Assembly (NCBI GenBank): GCA_023957375.1
Contig: JAMLHB010000003.1
Location: 525,342 to 589,341 of the forward strand
Direction of reading: 5' to 3'
Source: Flavobacteriales bacterium
GTDB lineage: Bacteria; Bacteroidota; Bacteroidia; Flavobacteriales_F; PHOS-HE28
DNA length: 64,000 bases
In this document: positions 7,874 through 19,800 of the stretch, piece by piece
How positions within the stretch are numbered: position 1 is the first letter of the stretch
Layout of the letters: each line of letters starts with the position of its first letter
Made by a program: the position numbers and the translations under genes
The notes under the pieces: generated by a model
What the model saw: the letters and a program-made list of their open reading frames with translations, nothing else
What the model was told of the DNA's origin: nothing
Databases searched by the model: none

Positions 7874-10800
7874 TTAGCGGATCAAGGTCACTTTGCCGGC
7901 GCGGTCGTGTTCCTGGCCGTCCACCGAGGTGGCCACCACGGAGTACACATACACCCCGTTGATCTCCGGCTTGCCTTTGTAGGTTCCGTCCCAACCGAAT
8001 TCGGGATCTTCAGTTTCGAAAACCATTTCACCCCAGCCGTTGTAGATGCGCAAGTGGATGGTTTCGAACGGCCCGCCGCGCACATAGAAGATGTCGTTCA
8101 CGCCGTCGCCGTTCGGGCTGAAGGCATCGGGCAGCTTCGGGGGTACGACCTTGTTCGCCTTGATGGAGATCAGCACGGAATCCTGTGCGGTGCACCCAGC
8201 CGCGTTGCTCACTGTTTGAACGATGATATACTGCCCAGCCTCCGTGTAGGTGTGGTTCGGCTGCTGCAGCAGCGATCCCGTGCCATCGCCGAAATCATAC
8301 TGCCAGGCACTGCCGTCAAGGGAATTGTCGGTGATGACAACCGGCTCGTCCGTGTAGGCATCCCCGCTGATGTTGAACCCGGCAATGGGCGAGCTCATCA
8401 CCTCCACGGTATGGCTGGTGGTGGCGCTGCAGCCGTTCTGGGCGAACACGGTGAGCGTTACGGTGTATTGCCCTGCGTCAGCATATACTGCACTGCCCTG
8501 CTGCCCACCGCCGGTGGTGCCGTTGCCAAAGTCCCAGCTCCATCCGATGATCGGCGCGCCGGTAGTGGTGCTGACGTCGGTGAAGACCGTGGACAGGCCC
8601 GCACAGAAGCCGTTGGTGGTGAAGGCCGCGCTCAGCGGGTTCACGAAGGAGATGCGCACGGTATCCGTCGGGGCTGCACAGTAAAGCTCGCCGGTGGTGG
8701 TGAGCACCAGGTCCACGTGCTGCATGGCGCTGTCCGCTGCGCTGGGCTGGTATACCGCGTTTGCCGTAGTGTTGTCTGGCACGAAGGTGCCGCTGCCCAA
8801 GGTGCTCCATTGCACGCCCGTTCCACCGTTTGCGCTACCGGCCAGTTGCACATCGGCGCTGGCATCGCAGGTGGTGATGTCCTGCCCCGCGTTCACGGTG
8901 GAAGGCTGGTGCAGGTTCACTTGCACCGTGTCGCTGTGCGCCGGGCAGCCCATGTTGCCCGTGGTGGTGAGCACGAAGCTCAACTGCGGGAACAAGAGGT
9001 CTGGGGCACTGGGCACGTATGTGGCATTGAGCGCGGTGGCATCCGGGAGGAAGCTGCCACTTCCGTTGGTGGTCCACGTACCGCCGGTCACACCGGTGAT
9101 GTTGCCCGCCAAGGCGATGGGGCTGCCGTCGGCGCAGAGGTCCATATCATTGCCCGCGTTGGCAATGCGCGTGGGGCCCACACCGATCCACAGCGAATCC
9201 GCTGCATTGGCACAGGTGCCGGTGCCGTAAGCCGTGATGATCAAGTACACGCCGCCGTTGATGCTGTCCTGCGCCGTGGGCAGGTACGTGGCATTGGCGG
9301 AGTTCGCATCCGGGCTGAAAGTGCCCGTGCCCGCGCTTACCCAATGCACCGCACTATCGTTCTGTGCGATGGCGTTGAGCTGGATGGGCTCGATGCCGTT
9401 GCAGATCAGTTGGTCGGCTCCGGCGTTCACCGTGGGAGGCACGTGGTAGCTCACCACCAAGGTGTCGCGCCCCGCCGGGCAGCCCGCATTGTTGGTGGTG
9501 CTCAGCACCAGGTTGATGTTGCCGATCACGAAGTCCGCCGCACCGGGGATGTAGGTGGCGTTGAGGTCCGAAGCACTGGGGCTGAAGGAGCCGGTGCCGC
9601 TGGTGGTCCATACGCCGGTGGTGGTGCCGGCCACGGTGCCCGCCAGGCCCACGTTCGGGCTGGTGCTGCACGTGGTCACATCCTGGCCGGCTTGGGCACT
9701 GAGCCCGCCGCCGAAGGTGATGGTGAGCGCATCAGCCACAGCGCTGCACGGGGCCATGCCGGTGCTGGTCACGGTGAGGGTCACCGTGCCGGCAATGCTG
9801 TCTGCTGCGCTCGGATAGTACAAGGTGGCCAAGGCATTGGCATCGAAGAAGGTGCCGGTGCCGCTGGTGGTCCAGGTACCGCCGCTGGCGTTGGCCACGT
9901 TGGCGGCCAGTTGTACCGGGGCCGAGGTGCAGGCGATCACGTCATTGCCGGCAGTGATGTTCGGCAGTGCATTCACGGTGAGCGTTACACCGTCAGAGGC
10001 GGCTACGCATGCGCCGTCGGTGATCGTGGTCATCGTCAGCTGCACCGTGCCCGACGCAATGTCCGCCGCGCTCAGCGTGTAGGTGGCACCAGGATTCGTG
10101 GTGTTGCTGAAGCTGCCGGTACCGCTGGTGGTCCATTGGATACCCGTTGCCCCTCCGCTGTAGTTTCCACCGAGCTGGGCAATTGGCGCGTTGGCGCAGA
10201 GGGCTTGGTCCTCACCGGCGTATGCGTAGCTGGCGTTGCCGAAGGTCAAGGTCATCTGGTCGCTGCCGCTCGGGCAGGTTCCGGTATTGGTAGCCGTGAA
10301 GGTGAGTACCACCGCACCGTTGGCCACATCGGCCGGCGAGAAGTAGTACTGGGCGTTCAGCACGTCGGCGCTCGGCTGGAAGGTGCCCGTGCCGGTGGCC
10401 GTCCAGGTGCCGGAAGGCGAACCGTTCTGGATGCTGCCTTGCAGGTTGGCATGGTCGGAAGCCACACAGACGCTCTGGTCGGGGCCGGCGCTCACAATGA
10501 TACCAGCGGTGAGGTAGATCGTCATGTTGTCGCTCACGGCGTTGCAATTGCCGTTGTTGAGCGAGCTGAGGGTGAAGGTGATCTGCCCCGCAGCCACGTC
10601 CGCCGCGCTCGCCGTGTATGTAGTGTTCAGCGAACCGGCATTGGCGATGGTGCCGGTGCCGGTGGTGCTCCACTGGCCCACGGTGGTGATGCCGGAGACC
10701 ACACCGCTGAGGCCGAAGACGGTCACTTGGTCGCAGTAGGTTTGATCCGCACCGGCGTTCACGTAAGGCGCCGGGGTCAACGTCAGGGTCATGGCGTCGT

Positions 10801-13800
10801 TGGCGTTGTTGCAGGTGTTTACCGCGCTCAGGGTCAAGGTCAGCGTGCCGATGGCGGTGTCAATCGCACTGGGCACGTAGGTGGGCGTGAGCACGGCGTT
10901 GCTCGGGTAGAAGGACCCCGTGCCGCTGGTGGTCCACTGCACTTGGGTGGCATCGCCGCTGAGGGTGCCGTTCAATTGCACCGTGGCGTTGTTGGCGCAG
11001 AAGCTCAGGTCTTGGCCGGCGTTCACGGTGCCCGAAGGCTGGATGGTGATGTGCACGGTGTCCGCATCCGCAACACAAGCCCCGGTATTGGTGGCCGTGA
11101 GCACCAGGTCCACGCCTTGCGCCAGGGAATCCTGTGCGCTAGCCTGGTAGATGTTGGACAGGGCATCGGCGGAGTTCGCGAAGCTGCCCGTACCCAAGGT
11201 GCTCCATACACCCGTGCTGGAGGCGCCGCCCACGCTGCCATTGATCACCACATTGAGGTTGCCGAAGCACACCACCTGGTCAGCACCGGCATTCGCGGTG
11301 GAGACCGGCACGATGGCCACGTTCATCTGGTCCATGGCGTTGTCGCAACTGTTCACGCTCCAGGTGAAGGTGAGGTTGCCCAGCACTGCATCGCCGGGGG
11401 CTAATTGGTACACGGCATTCGCGTCGTTGGCGTTCGGGGTGAAGCTGCCCGCACCGGTGGTGGTCCAGGTGCCTTGGGTGGCATTGCCCACGATGGTGCC
11501 CGCCAGTTGCACGGTGGGCGTGCTGGCGCAGATGTTCTGGTCAGCACCCGCGTTGGCCACCGCGTTGGGCAGGATGGTCAAGGTCATCATGTCGCTCACC
11601 ACGTTGCACAGGCCGTAATTGGTGGCGGTAAGCGTGAGGTCCACGGTACCGTTGAGCGAATCCAGCGCACTGGCCATGTAGGTGGCGTTCAGGTCGGTGG
11701 CGCTCGGGAAGAAGCTGCCGGTACCCGAAGTGCTCCATGCGCCGGTGGTGGCACCGCCCTGCACCGTGCCGGTCATCGGCACGTCCAGGTCGCTGGAGCA
11801 GGTGGTGATGTCCGCACCGGCATTCACCACCGGTGAAGGCGTTACGTTGATCGTCATCTGATCGGCCACGGCCACACAGTTACCGTTGCCGGTGGTGGTG
11901 AGCGTGAGCGTTACCGTGCCGGTCTGCAGTTCAAATGGGGTCAGTGTGTACTGTGCCGTGGCGCTTTGGGCGTTGGGCGCATAGCTGCCCAAGCCACCGC
12001 TCCATTGCACACCGCCGGCCACGGTGCTGGCGCCGTTCAGCGATACCACCGGGTTGTTGTAGCACACGCTCAGGTCGCTGCCCGCGTTCACCGTGGGTGC
12101 AGGCGTGAAGGTGACGTGCACCGTGTCGCGCACCGCAATGCAGTTGCCGTTGCCGGTGCTGGTGAGGTAGAGATCCATGCCGCCCGAAGCGATCTCTGCT
12201 GCTGTGGGCGTGTACACCGGGCTGAGCACGTTGGCGCTGGGGCTGAAGGTGCCGCTGCCACCGGTCCAGGTGCCGCCGCTGGCGTTGTCCACGTTGCCGG
12301 TGAGCTGCACCGCCGGATTGTTGGCGCAGATCTGCAGGTCGGCACCTGCGTTCACCACGGGGGCATCCGTGAAGTTGATGGTCACCTGGTCCGTTACCGC
12401 TGCACAGTACAGCGTGCCCGTGGAGGTGAGGGTGAAGGTCACCGATCCGGAAGCGATCTCAGCCGCGGTGGGCGTGTATTGCACCGCCAACGAGGTGTTG
12501 CTCGGGAAGTAGTTGCCCGCGCCGCCGGTCCACTGGCCGCCCGGGGCGTTGCCCACGAAGCCGTTCAGTTGGAAGTTGGGGTTGTTGGCGCAGATGCTCT
12601 GGTCCGGGCCTGCGTTCACCACGGGCACAGGGTCCACAATGATCACCAAGCTGTCTTTCACCGCCGTGCAATTGCCGTTGCCGGTGCTGGTGAGCACTAA
12701 GTTGATCTGGCCTGCCGCCAATTCGAGTGCGGTGGGCGTGTAGATGCCGTTCAGGGCCTGGGCGTTGGGCGCAAAGCTGCCCGCGCCGCCGCTCCAGGTG
12801 CCGCCGGTGGCCACCGTAATGGTGCCAGCCAGTTGAACGTCCGCATTGTTGGCGCACACGTGGGCATCCAGCCCTGCGTTCACCGTGGGTGCCGGGCTGA
12901 AGCTCAGCAACACCGAATCACGTGAGGAGAGGCAGCCGCCGTTGCCGGTGCTGGTCAAGTAGAGCCACACACTGCCGGCGGCCACTTCGGCGGCGCTGGC
13001 GGTGTACACCGCATTGAGGGTGTTGGCATTGGGGCTGTAGCTGCCGGCTCCACCGGTCCAGGCACCGCCAGTGGCGTTGGTCACCACGCCGGCCAGTTGG
13101 GCGGCCACGTTGTTGGCGCAGAGCGTTTGCGCCGGGCCGGCTTCCACGATGGGCGCAGCGGTGATGGTGATGGTCACTTGGTCGCTCACCGCGTTGCACA
13201 GGCCGTTACCCGTGCTGGTGAGGGTCACGGTTGCCGTGCCCGCCAGCACTTCCGCTGCGGAAGGCGTGTAGATGGGGCTGAGGCTGTTCGGGTTGGAGAA
13301 GGTGCCTGCACCGCTCCAAACACCGCCAGCGGCATACTGCACCGAGCCGGTGAGCTGCACGGCGGGGTTGTTGGCGCAGGAGGTCACGGGGAGCCCGGCA
13401 TCCACAACGGGCGCCGGTGTGATGGTGAGCACCAGCTGGTCGCTCACCGGGTTGCATTGGCCGTTGCCTACGGTGGTAAGCGTGAGGGTCACGGTGCCTG
13501 CGGCGATCTCCGCGGCCGTGGGCGTGTACACGGCATTAAGCACGCCGCTGTTGGGGTTGTATGAGCCGGCACCGCCGCTCCATAAGCCGCCCGTGGCCAC
13601 GGTCACGCTGCCGTTCAGTTGGAAGGTGGCGTTGTTGGCGCAGATGCTCGCATCGGCACCGGCGTTGGCCGTGGGCGCCGGGGTGAAGGTGAAGCTCACA
13701 TTGTCGCTCACCGGGGTGCAGCCGTTGTTGCCCGTGGTGGTGAGGGTGAGCGTGGCGCTGCCTGCGGCGATCTCGCCCAAGGAAGGCACATAGATCGCAT

Positions 13801-16800
13801 TCAGTGCGTTGGCATCCGGCGTGAACGTTCCGCCGCCACCGCTCCAAGTGCCACCGTTGGCGATGGTCACGCTGCCATTCAGTTGGATCGAAGCGTTGTT
13901 GGCGCAGTAAACACCGTCGTTTCCCGCATTGGCCGTGGGCGATGCAGTGAAGGTGATCAACACTTGGTCGCTCACCGCCACGCAGTTGCCGTTGCCAATG
14001 GTGGTCAGGGTCAGGGTCAATGTGCCTGCTGCCACTTCAGCTGGTGTGGGCGTGTAGATGGCGTTCAGCGAGGCGATGGATGGGCTGTACGTGCCTGCAC
14101 CGCCGCTCCATTGTCCGCCACCGGCGCCGTTCACGGCACCGCCCAATTGCACTTGGGAATTGTTGGAACAAACGAAGAGGTCGTTGCCTGCATCCGCCAC
14201 GGGCGAAGCGATGATGGTGATGGTCATCTGGTCGCTCACGGCATTGCACAGACCGTTCTGCGTGGTGGTCAGCGTCAAGGTTGCCGTGCCCAAGGCCACT
14301 TCAGCAGGGCTGGGGAGGTAGGTGGCGTTCAGGGTGTTCGCGTTTGGCGAGAAGCTTCCGCCGCCGCCGCTCCATACCGCTCCACCGGCAATGGTCATTG
14401 CGCCGTTCAGCACCACCGTGGGGTCGTTGGCGCACACCGTGCGGTCCGCGCCGGCGTTCACCGTGGGGCTCTGCGAGAAGTAGATGGTCATGGCATCGCT
14501 CACGGCCAAGCAGCTGCCGTTGCCGGTGCTGGTCAGCGTCAGCGTTACCGAGCCGTTCGCCAGTTCGGTTGCGCTGGGCGTGTACACGGCGTTGAGCGCG
14601 TTGATGGTCGGTGAGAATCCGCCGGTGCCGCCGCTCCAGATGCCACCGGTGGCATTGGCCACGGTGGCGGCCAGTTGCACGTTGGCGTTGTTGGAGCACA
14701 CGGTCTGGTCGGCGCCCGCATTCACCACGGGGGCAGGTGCGATGGTCAGCAGCACTTGGTCGGCCACCGCCAAGCAGTTACCGTTGCCGGTGCTGGTCAA
14801 GGTCAGCGTCAAGGTGCCCGAGGCGATCTCGCCCAAGGTGGGCGTGTACGTGGCGTTCAGGTTGTTGTTGCTCGGGTTGAAGGTGCCCGAACCGCCGCTC
14901 CACACGCCGCCCGTGGCATTGTTCACCACCCCGGCCAATTGGGCCGTGGGCTGGTTGGCGCAGGTGGTGAGGTTGGTTCCGGCGTTCACTACGGGCGCCG
15001 GGGTGATGGTGATCACCACCTGGTCGCTCACCGGGTTGCTGTTGCCATTGCCCACGGTGGTGAGCGTCAGGGTCACCGAGCCGTTGGCGATCTCGGCTGC
15101 AGAGGGCGTGTAGGTGGTGTTCAGCGAGGTGTTGTTCGGGTTGTACGAGCCGGTGCCGCCGCTCCAAATGCCGCCGCTGGCGATGGTCACGCTGCCGCTC
15201 AACACGGCGCTGGCGTTGTTGGCGCAGATGCTCTGGTCGGGGCCCGCGTTGGCCGTGGGCGCATCCGTGAAGGTGATGGTCATCTGGTCCGTGGCGGCTG
15301 CACAGCTGCCGTTGCCCGTGGTGGTCATCGTCAGCGTCACGAAGCCCGCTGCGATCTCGCCTGCGGTGGGTGTGTACACGGCGCTGGCCGTGGTGTTGTC
15401 CGGGTTGTAGGTGCCCGCACCGCCGCTCCACACAACGCCCGTGGCAATGCTCCAACTGCCGGCCAGGGTGGTGGCGGGGTTGTTCTCGCTCACGCTCTGG
15501 TCGGGGCCAGCGTTGGCCGTGGGCGCCACGGTGTAGTTGATCTCCACCTGGTCGCTCACTGCGGCGCAGGTACCGTTGCCGGTGGTGGTGGCGATCAGGG
15601 TCACGGATCCGTTGGCCACTTCAATGGGCGAAGGTGTATAGGTGATGTTCTGTGCGGTGCTGCCCGGCGCATACAGGCCGGTGCCGCCGCTCCATTGCAC
15701 GCCGGTGGCCACGGTGATGGCCGCATTCAGGGTGGCCGTGCCGTTGTTGCCGCAGAGGGTCTGGTCCGCACCGGCGTTCACCGTGGGCGCAGGGGTGAAG
15801 GTGTACTGCACCTGGTCGGTCACCGGATTGCACAGGCCGTTGCCGGCACTGGTGAGGGTGAGCGTTACGCTGCCATTGGCGATCTCCGCTGCCGTGGGCT
15901 GGTAGGTGGCATTGAGGGAGATGCTGTTCGGGCTGTACGTGCCGTTGCCGCCGCTCCACACACCGCCGGTTGCGCCGGTCACCGTGCCGTTCAGGGAGAT
16001 GGTGGCCGCATTGGCGCACACGCTGCCGTCCGCTCCGGCATCGACGATGGGTGCGGGGGTGTAGAAGATGGTCTTGCTGTCCACGGCGGGCGTGCAGTTG
16101 CCGTTGCCGGTGGTGGTCAGCGTGAGCGTCACTTGGCCTGCGGCGATGTCGGCCGCGCTGGGCGAATAGGTGGCGTTGAGCGTGTTGGCGTTCGGGGTGA
16201 AGACGCCCGAGCCGCCGCTCCACGTGCCCCCGGTGGCGATCACCACGCTGCCGCCCAGGGCCACGGCCCCATTGTTGGCGCAAACGGTCACGTCAGCCCC
16301 GGCGTTGGCCGTGGGCGCGTCCGTGAAGGTGAGCACCACTTGGTCGGTCACCGCGTTGCAGAGCCCGTTTCCGGTGGTGGTGAGGGTGAGCGTCAATGTG
16401 CCGTTGGTGATCTCCGTGCCCGTGGGGGTGTAGATCGCGCTCATGTTGGTGGTGCTGGGGTCGAACGTGCCGTTGCCGCCGCTCCACACACCGCCGGTGG
16501 CCACGGTGAAGGCACCGGCCAGGGTGGTCACGGGGTTGTTGGCGCAAAGTGTGCGGTCCGCACCGGCGTTGGCCGTGGGGGCCGGGGTGATGCTGTAGGT
16601 CACTTGGTCGGTAACGGCGCTGCAATTGCCGTTGCCCACCGTGGTGAGCGTGAGGGTCACGCTGCCCGCCGTGCGCTCGGCGGCGCTGGGCGTATAGGTG
16701 GCATTGAGCGTGCTGCTGTTGGGGCTGTATGTGCCCGTGCCTCCGCTCCAGATGCCGCCTGAAGCGCCGCCCACCACGCCCGCCAAGGTGATGGCCGCGT

Positions 16801-19800
16801 TGTTGGCGCATACCGTGCCGTTCAGGCCGGCATCCACGGTGGGCGCCGGGGTGAAGGTGATCACCTTGCTGTCCGCCACCTGGCCGCAGTTGCCGTTTCC
16901 GGTGGTGGTGAGGGTGAGCGTCAGGGTGCCTGCGGCCAGTTCCGCCGGGGTCGGTGTGTAAGTCGCGTTAAGCGCCGTGTTGTTGGGGGTGAAGGATCCC
17001 AGGCCGCCGCTCCAGATGCCGCCGGTGGCCACCGTGATACTGCCGTTCAGGGCCACGTTGGCGTTGTTCACGCACACGCTGGCATCCACGCCGGCATTGG
17101 CGGTGGGCGCCGGGGTGAAGTTCAGTACCACGTTGTCGCTCACCGCCGTGCAGTTGTTGTTGCCGGTGGTGGTCAGCGTCAGTGTCACCGATCCATTGGC
17201 GATCTCGGTGGCCGTTGGCGTGTAGCTGGCATTGAGGTTGTTCGCGCTGGGGCTGAAGGTGCCCGCGCCACCGCTCCACACCACGCCGGTGGCCACGGTG
17301 AATCCGCCCGAAAGGTTGGCTACCGCGTTGTTGGCGCAGAGGCTTTGGTCAGCACCGGCGTTCACGGTGGGCGCCGGGGTGATGGTGAAGATCACCGCGT
17401 CGCTCACGGCATTGCACAGGCCGTTGCCGGCACTGGTGAGCGTGAGGGTCACGGTGCCTGCGGTGCGCTCGGCGGCCGTGGGCGTGTACACGGCAGTGAG
17501 CGTGGTGTTGTTGGGGCTGTAAGTGCCCGCACCGCCGCTCCAGATTCCGCCGGTGGCGCCGGTGACACTGCCCGCCAGGGTGACTGCGGCGTTGTTGGCG
17601 CACACGGTTCCGTCTGCTCCCGCGTTCACGATCGGCGCGGGCGTAAAGGTGACCAGTTTGCTGTCGCTCACCACGGCGCAGTTGCCGTTGCCGGTGCTGG
17701 TGAGCGTAAGTGTCAAGGTGCCGCCGGCCAGTTCTGCCGGGGTGGGCGTGTAGGTGGCGTTGAGGGTGGTGTTGTTCGGGGTGAAGGATCCCGCGCCGCC
17801 GCTCCACACGCCGCCCGTGGCCACGGAAACGCTGCCGTTCAGGGCCACGGCTGCATTGTTGGCACACACGGTGGCGTCTGCACCGGCATTCACCGTGGGC
17901 GATGGCGTGAAGCTCAGCATCACGTTGTCCGCTACGGAATTGCAGTTGTTGTTGCCGGTGGTGGTCAGCGTCAAGGTCACACTGCCGTTGGCGATCTCGG
18001 TGGCCGTGGGCGTGTAGGTGGCCCCGGCGTAGTTGGCGCTGGGGTTGTAGATGCCCGCACCGCCGCTCCAGGTCACGCCCGTGGCCACGGTATAGCTGCC
18101 GTTAAGAGTGGCCACCGGATTGTTCGCACAGAGCGTTTGGTCCGCACCTGCATTCACTGTCGGAGCGGGCGTGATGGTGAAGGTCACCTGATCGTTCACC
18201 GCGGTGCAGAGACCGTTGCCCGTGCTGGTGAGCGTAAGGGTCACCGTGCCAGCCGTGCGTTCGGCCGCGCTGGGCGTGTACACCGCGCTCAGCGTGGAGG
18301 CGTTGGGGCTGTACGTGCCCGTACCACCGCTCCATACGCCGCCCGAGGCGCCTGTTATTGTGCCGGCCAGCGTAATAGCCGCATTGTTGGCGCACACGGT
18401 GCCGTTGATGCCCGCATCCACCACGGGTGCCGGGGTGAAGTCGATCACCTTGGTGTCCGTGGCCGGGTTGCAGCCACCGTTGCCGGTGGTGGTCAGCGTG
18501 AGGGTCAGCGTGCCCGCCGCGATTTCCGCAGCCGTGGGCGTGTAGGTGGCATTGAGCGCGGTGTTGTTCGGCGCGAAGCTGCCGGCACCGCCGCTCCATA
18601 CACCGCCTGTGGCCAAGGTCACACTGCCGCCGAGCACCACGCTGGCGTTGTTCGCGCAGCGCGTCACGTCCGCACCGGCGTTGGCCGTGGGCGCAGGCGT
18701 GAAGGTGAGCACCATGTTGTCGCTCACAGCCGTGCAGTTGTTGTTGCCGGTGGTGGTCAGCGTCAAGGTCACGCTGCCGTTGGCGATCTCGGTGGCCGTG
18801 GGCGTGTAGGTGGCGTTCACGTTGTTGGGACTGGGGCTGAAGGTGCCCGCACCGCCGCTCCAGGTGGCCCCGGTGGCCACGGTGTAGCTGCCGGCCAGGG
18901 TGGCCACTGCGTTGTTGCCGCATAGGCTTTGGTTGGCGCCCGCGTTCACCGTGGGGGCCGGAGTGATCGCATAGGTCACTTGATCGGAAACGGCCGTGCA
19001 GAGGCCGTTCCCGGTGCTGGTCAACGTAAGCGTTACCGTGCCTGCGGTGCGTTCCGCAGCGCTCGGGGTGTACACGGCATCGAGCGTGTTGGCGTTGGGG
19101 TTGTACGTGCCCGTGCCGCCGCTCCACGTGGCGCCGGTGGCCACGGTCACGCTGCCGTTCAGGGTGATGGCCGCGTTGTTGGCGCACACGCTGCCATTGG
19201 CGCCCGCGTTCACCGTGGGCGCCGGAGTGATGTTGATCACCTTGGTGTCGGTGACCGCATTGCAGTTGTTGTTGCCGGTGGTGGTGAGCGTGAGCGTGAC
19301 GATGCCCGCAGTGATCTCCGCAGGGCTCGGCGCGTAGGTGGCGTTCAATGTGGCGTTGTTCGGGTTGTAGGATCCCGCACCGCCGCTCCACACGCCGCCA
19401 GTGGCCACGGTCACGCTGCCGTTCAGCACCACGTTGGCGTTGTTCGCGCAGCGGGTCACATCCGCTCCGGCATTGGCCGTGGGCGCCGGTGTGAAGTTCA
19501 GCACCACGTTGTCCGATACGGCGTTGCAATTGTTGTTGCCCGTGGTGGTGAGCGTAAGCGTCAGACTGCCGTTGGCAATCTCGGTGGCCGTGGGCGTGTA
19601 GGTGGCGTTCACATTGTTGGCGTTCGGGCTGAAGGTGCCCGCTCCGCCGCTCCAGGTGGCGCCGGTGGCTACGGTGTAGGTACCGGCCAAGGTGGCCGTG
19701 GCATTGTTGGAGCAAATGTTCTGGTCGGGCCCGGCATTCACCGTGGGTGCAGGCGTAATAGCGAAGGTCACCTGGTCGCTCACCGGATTGCACAAGCCGT

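Noticed and set aside
7628..11404. A 1258-codon plus-strand open frame, and many similar long frames to 22300
   Set aside because: They are antisense to the giant repeat gene and arise from its GC-rich, repetitive codons. Translations are Ala/Val/Arg/His-rich with no domain signature.
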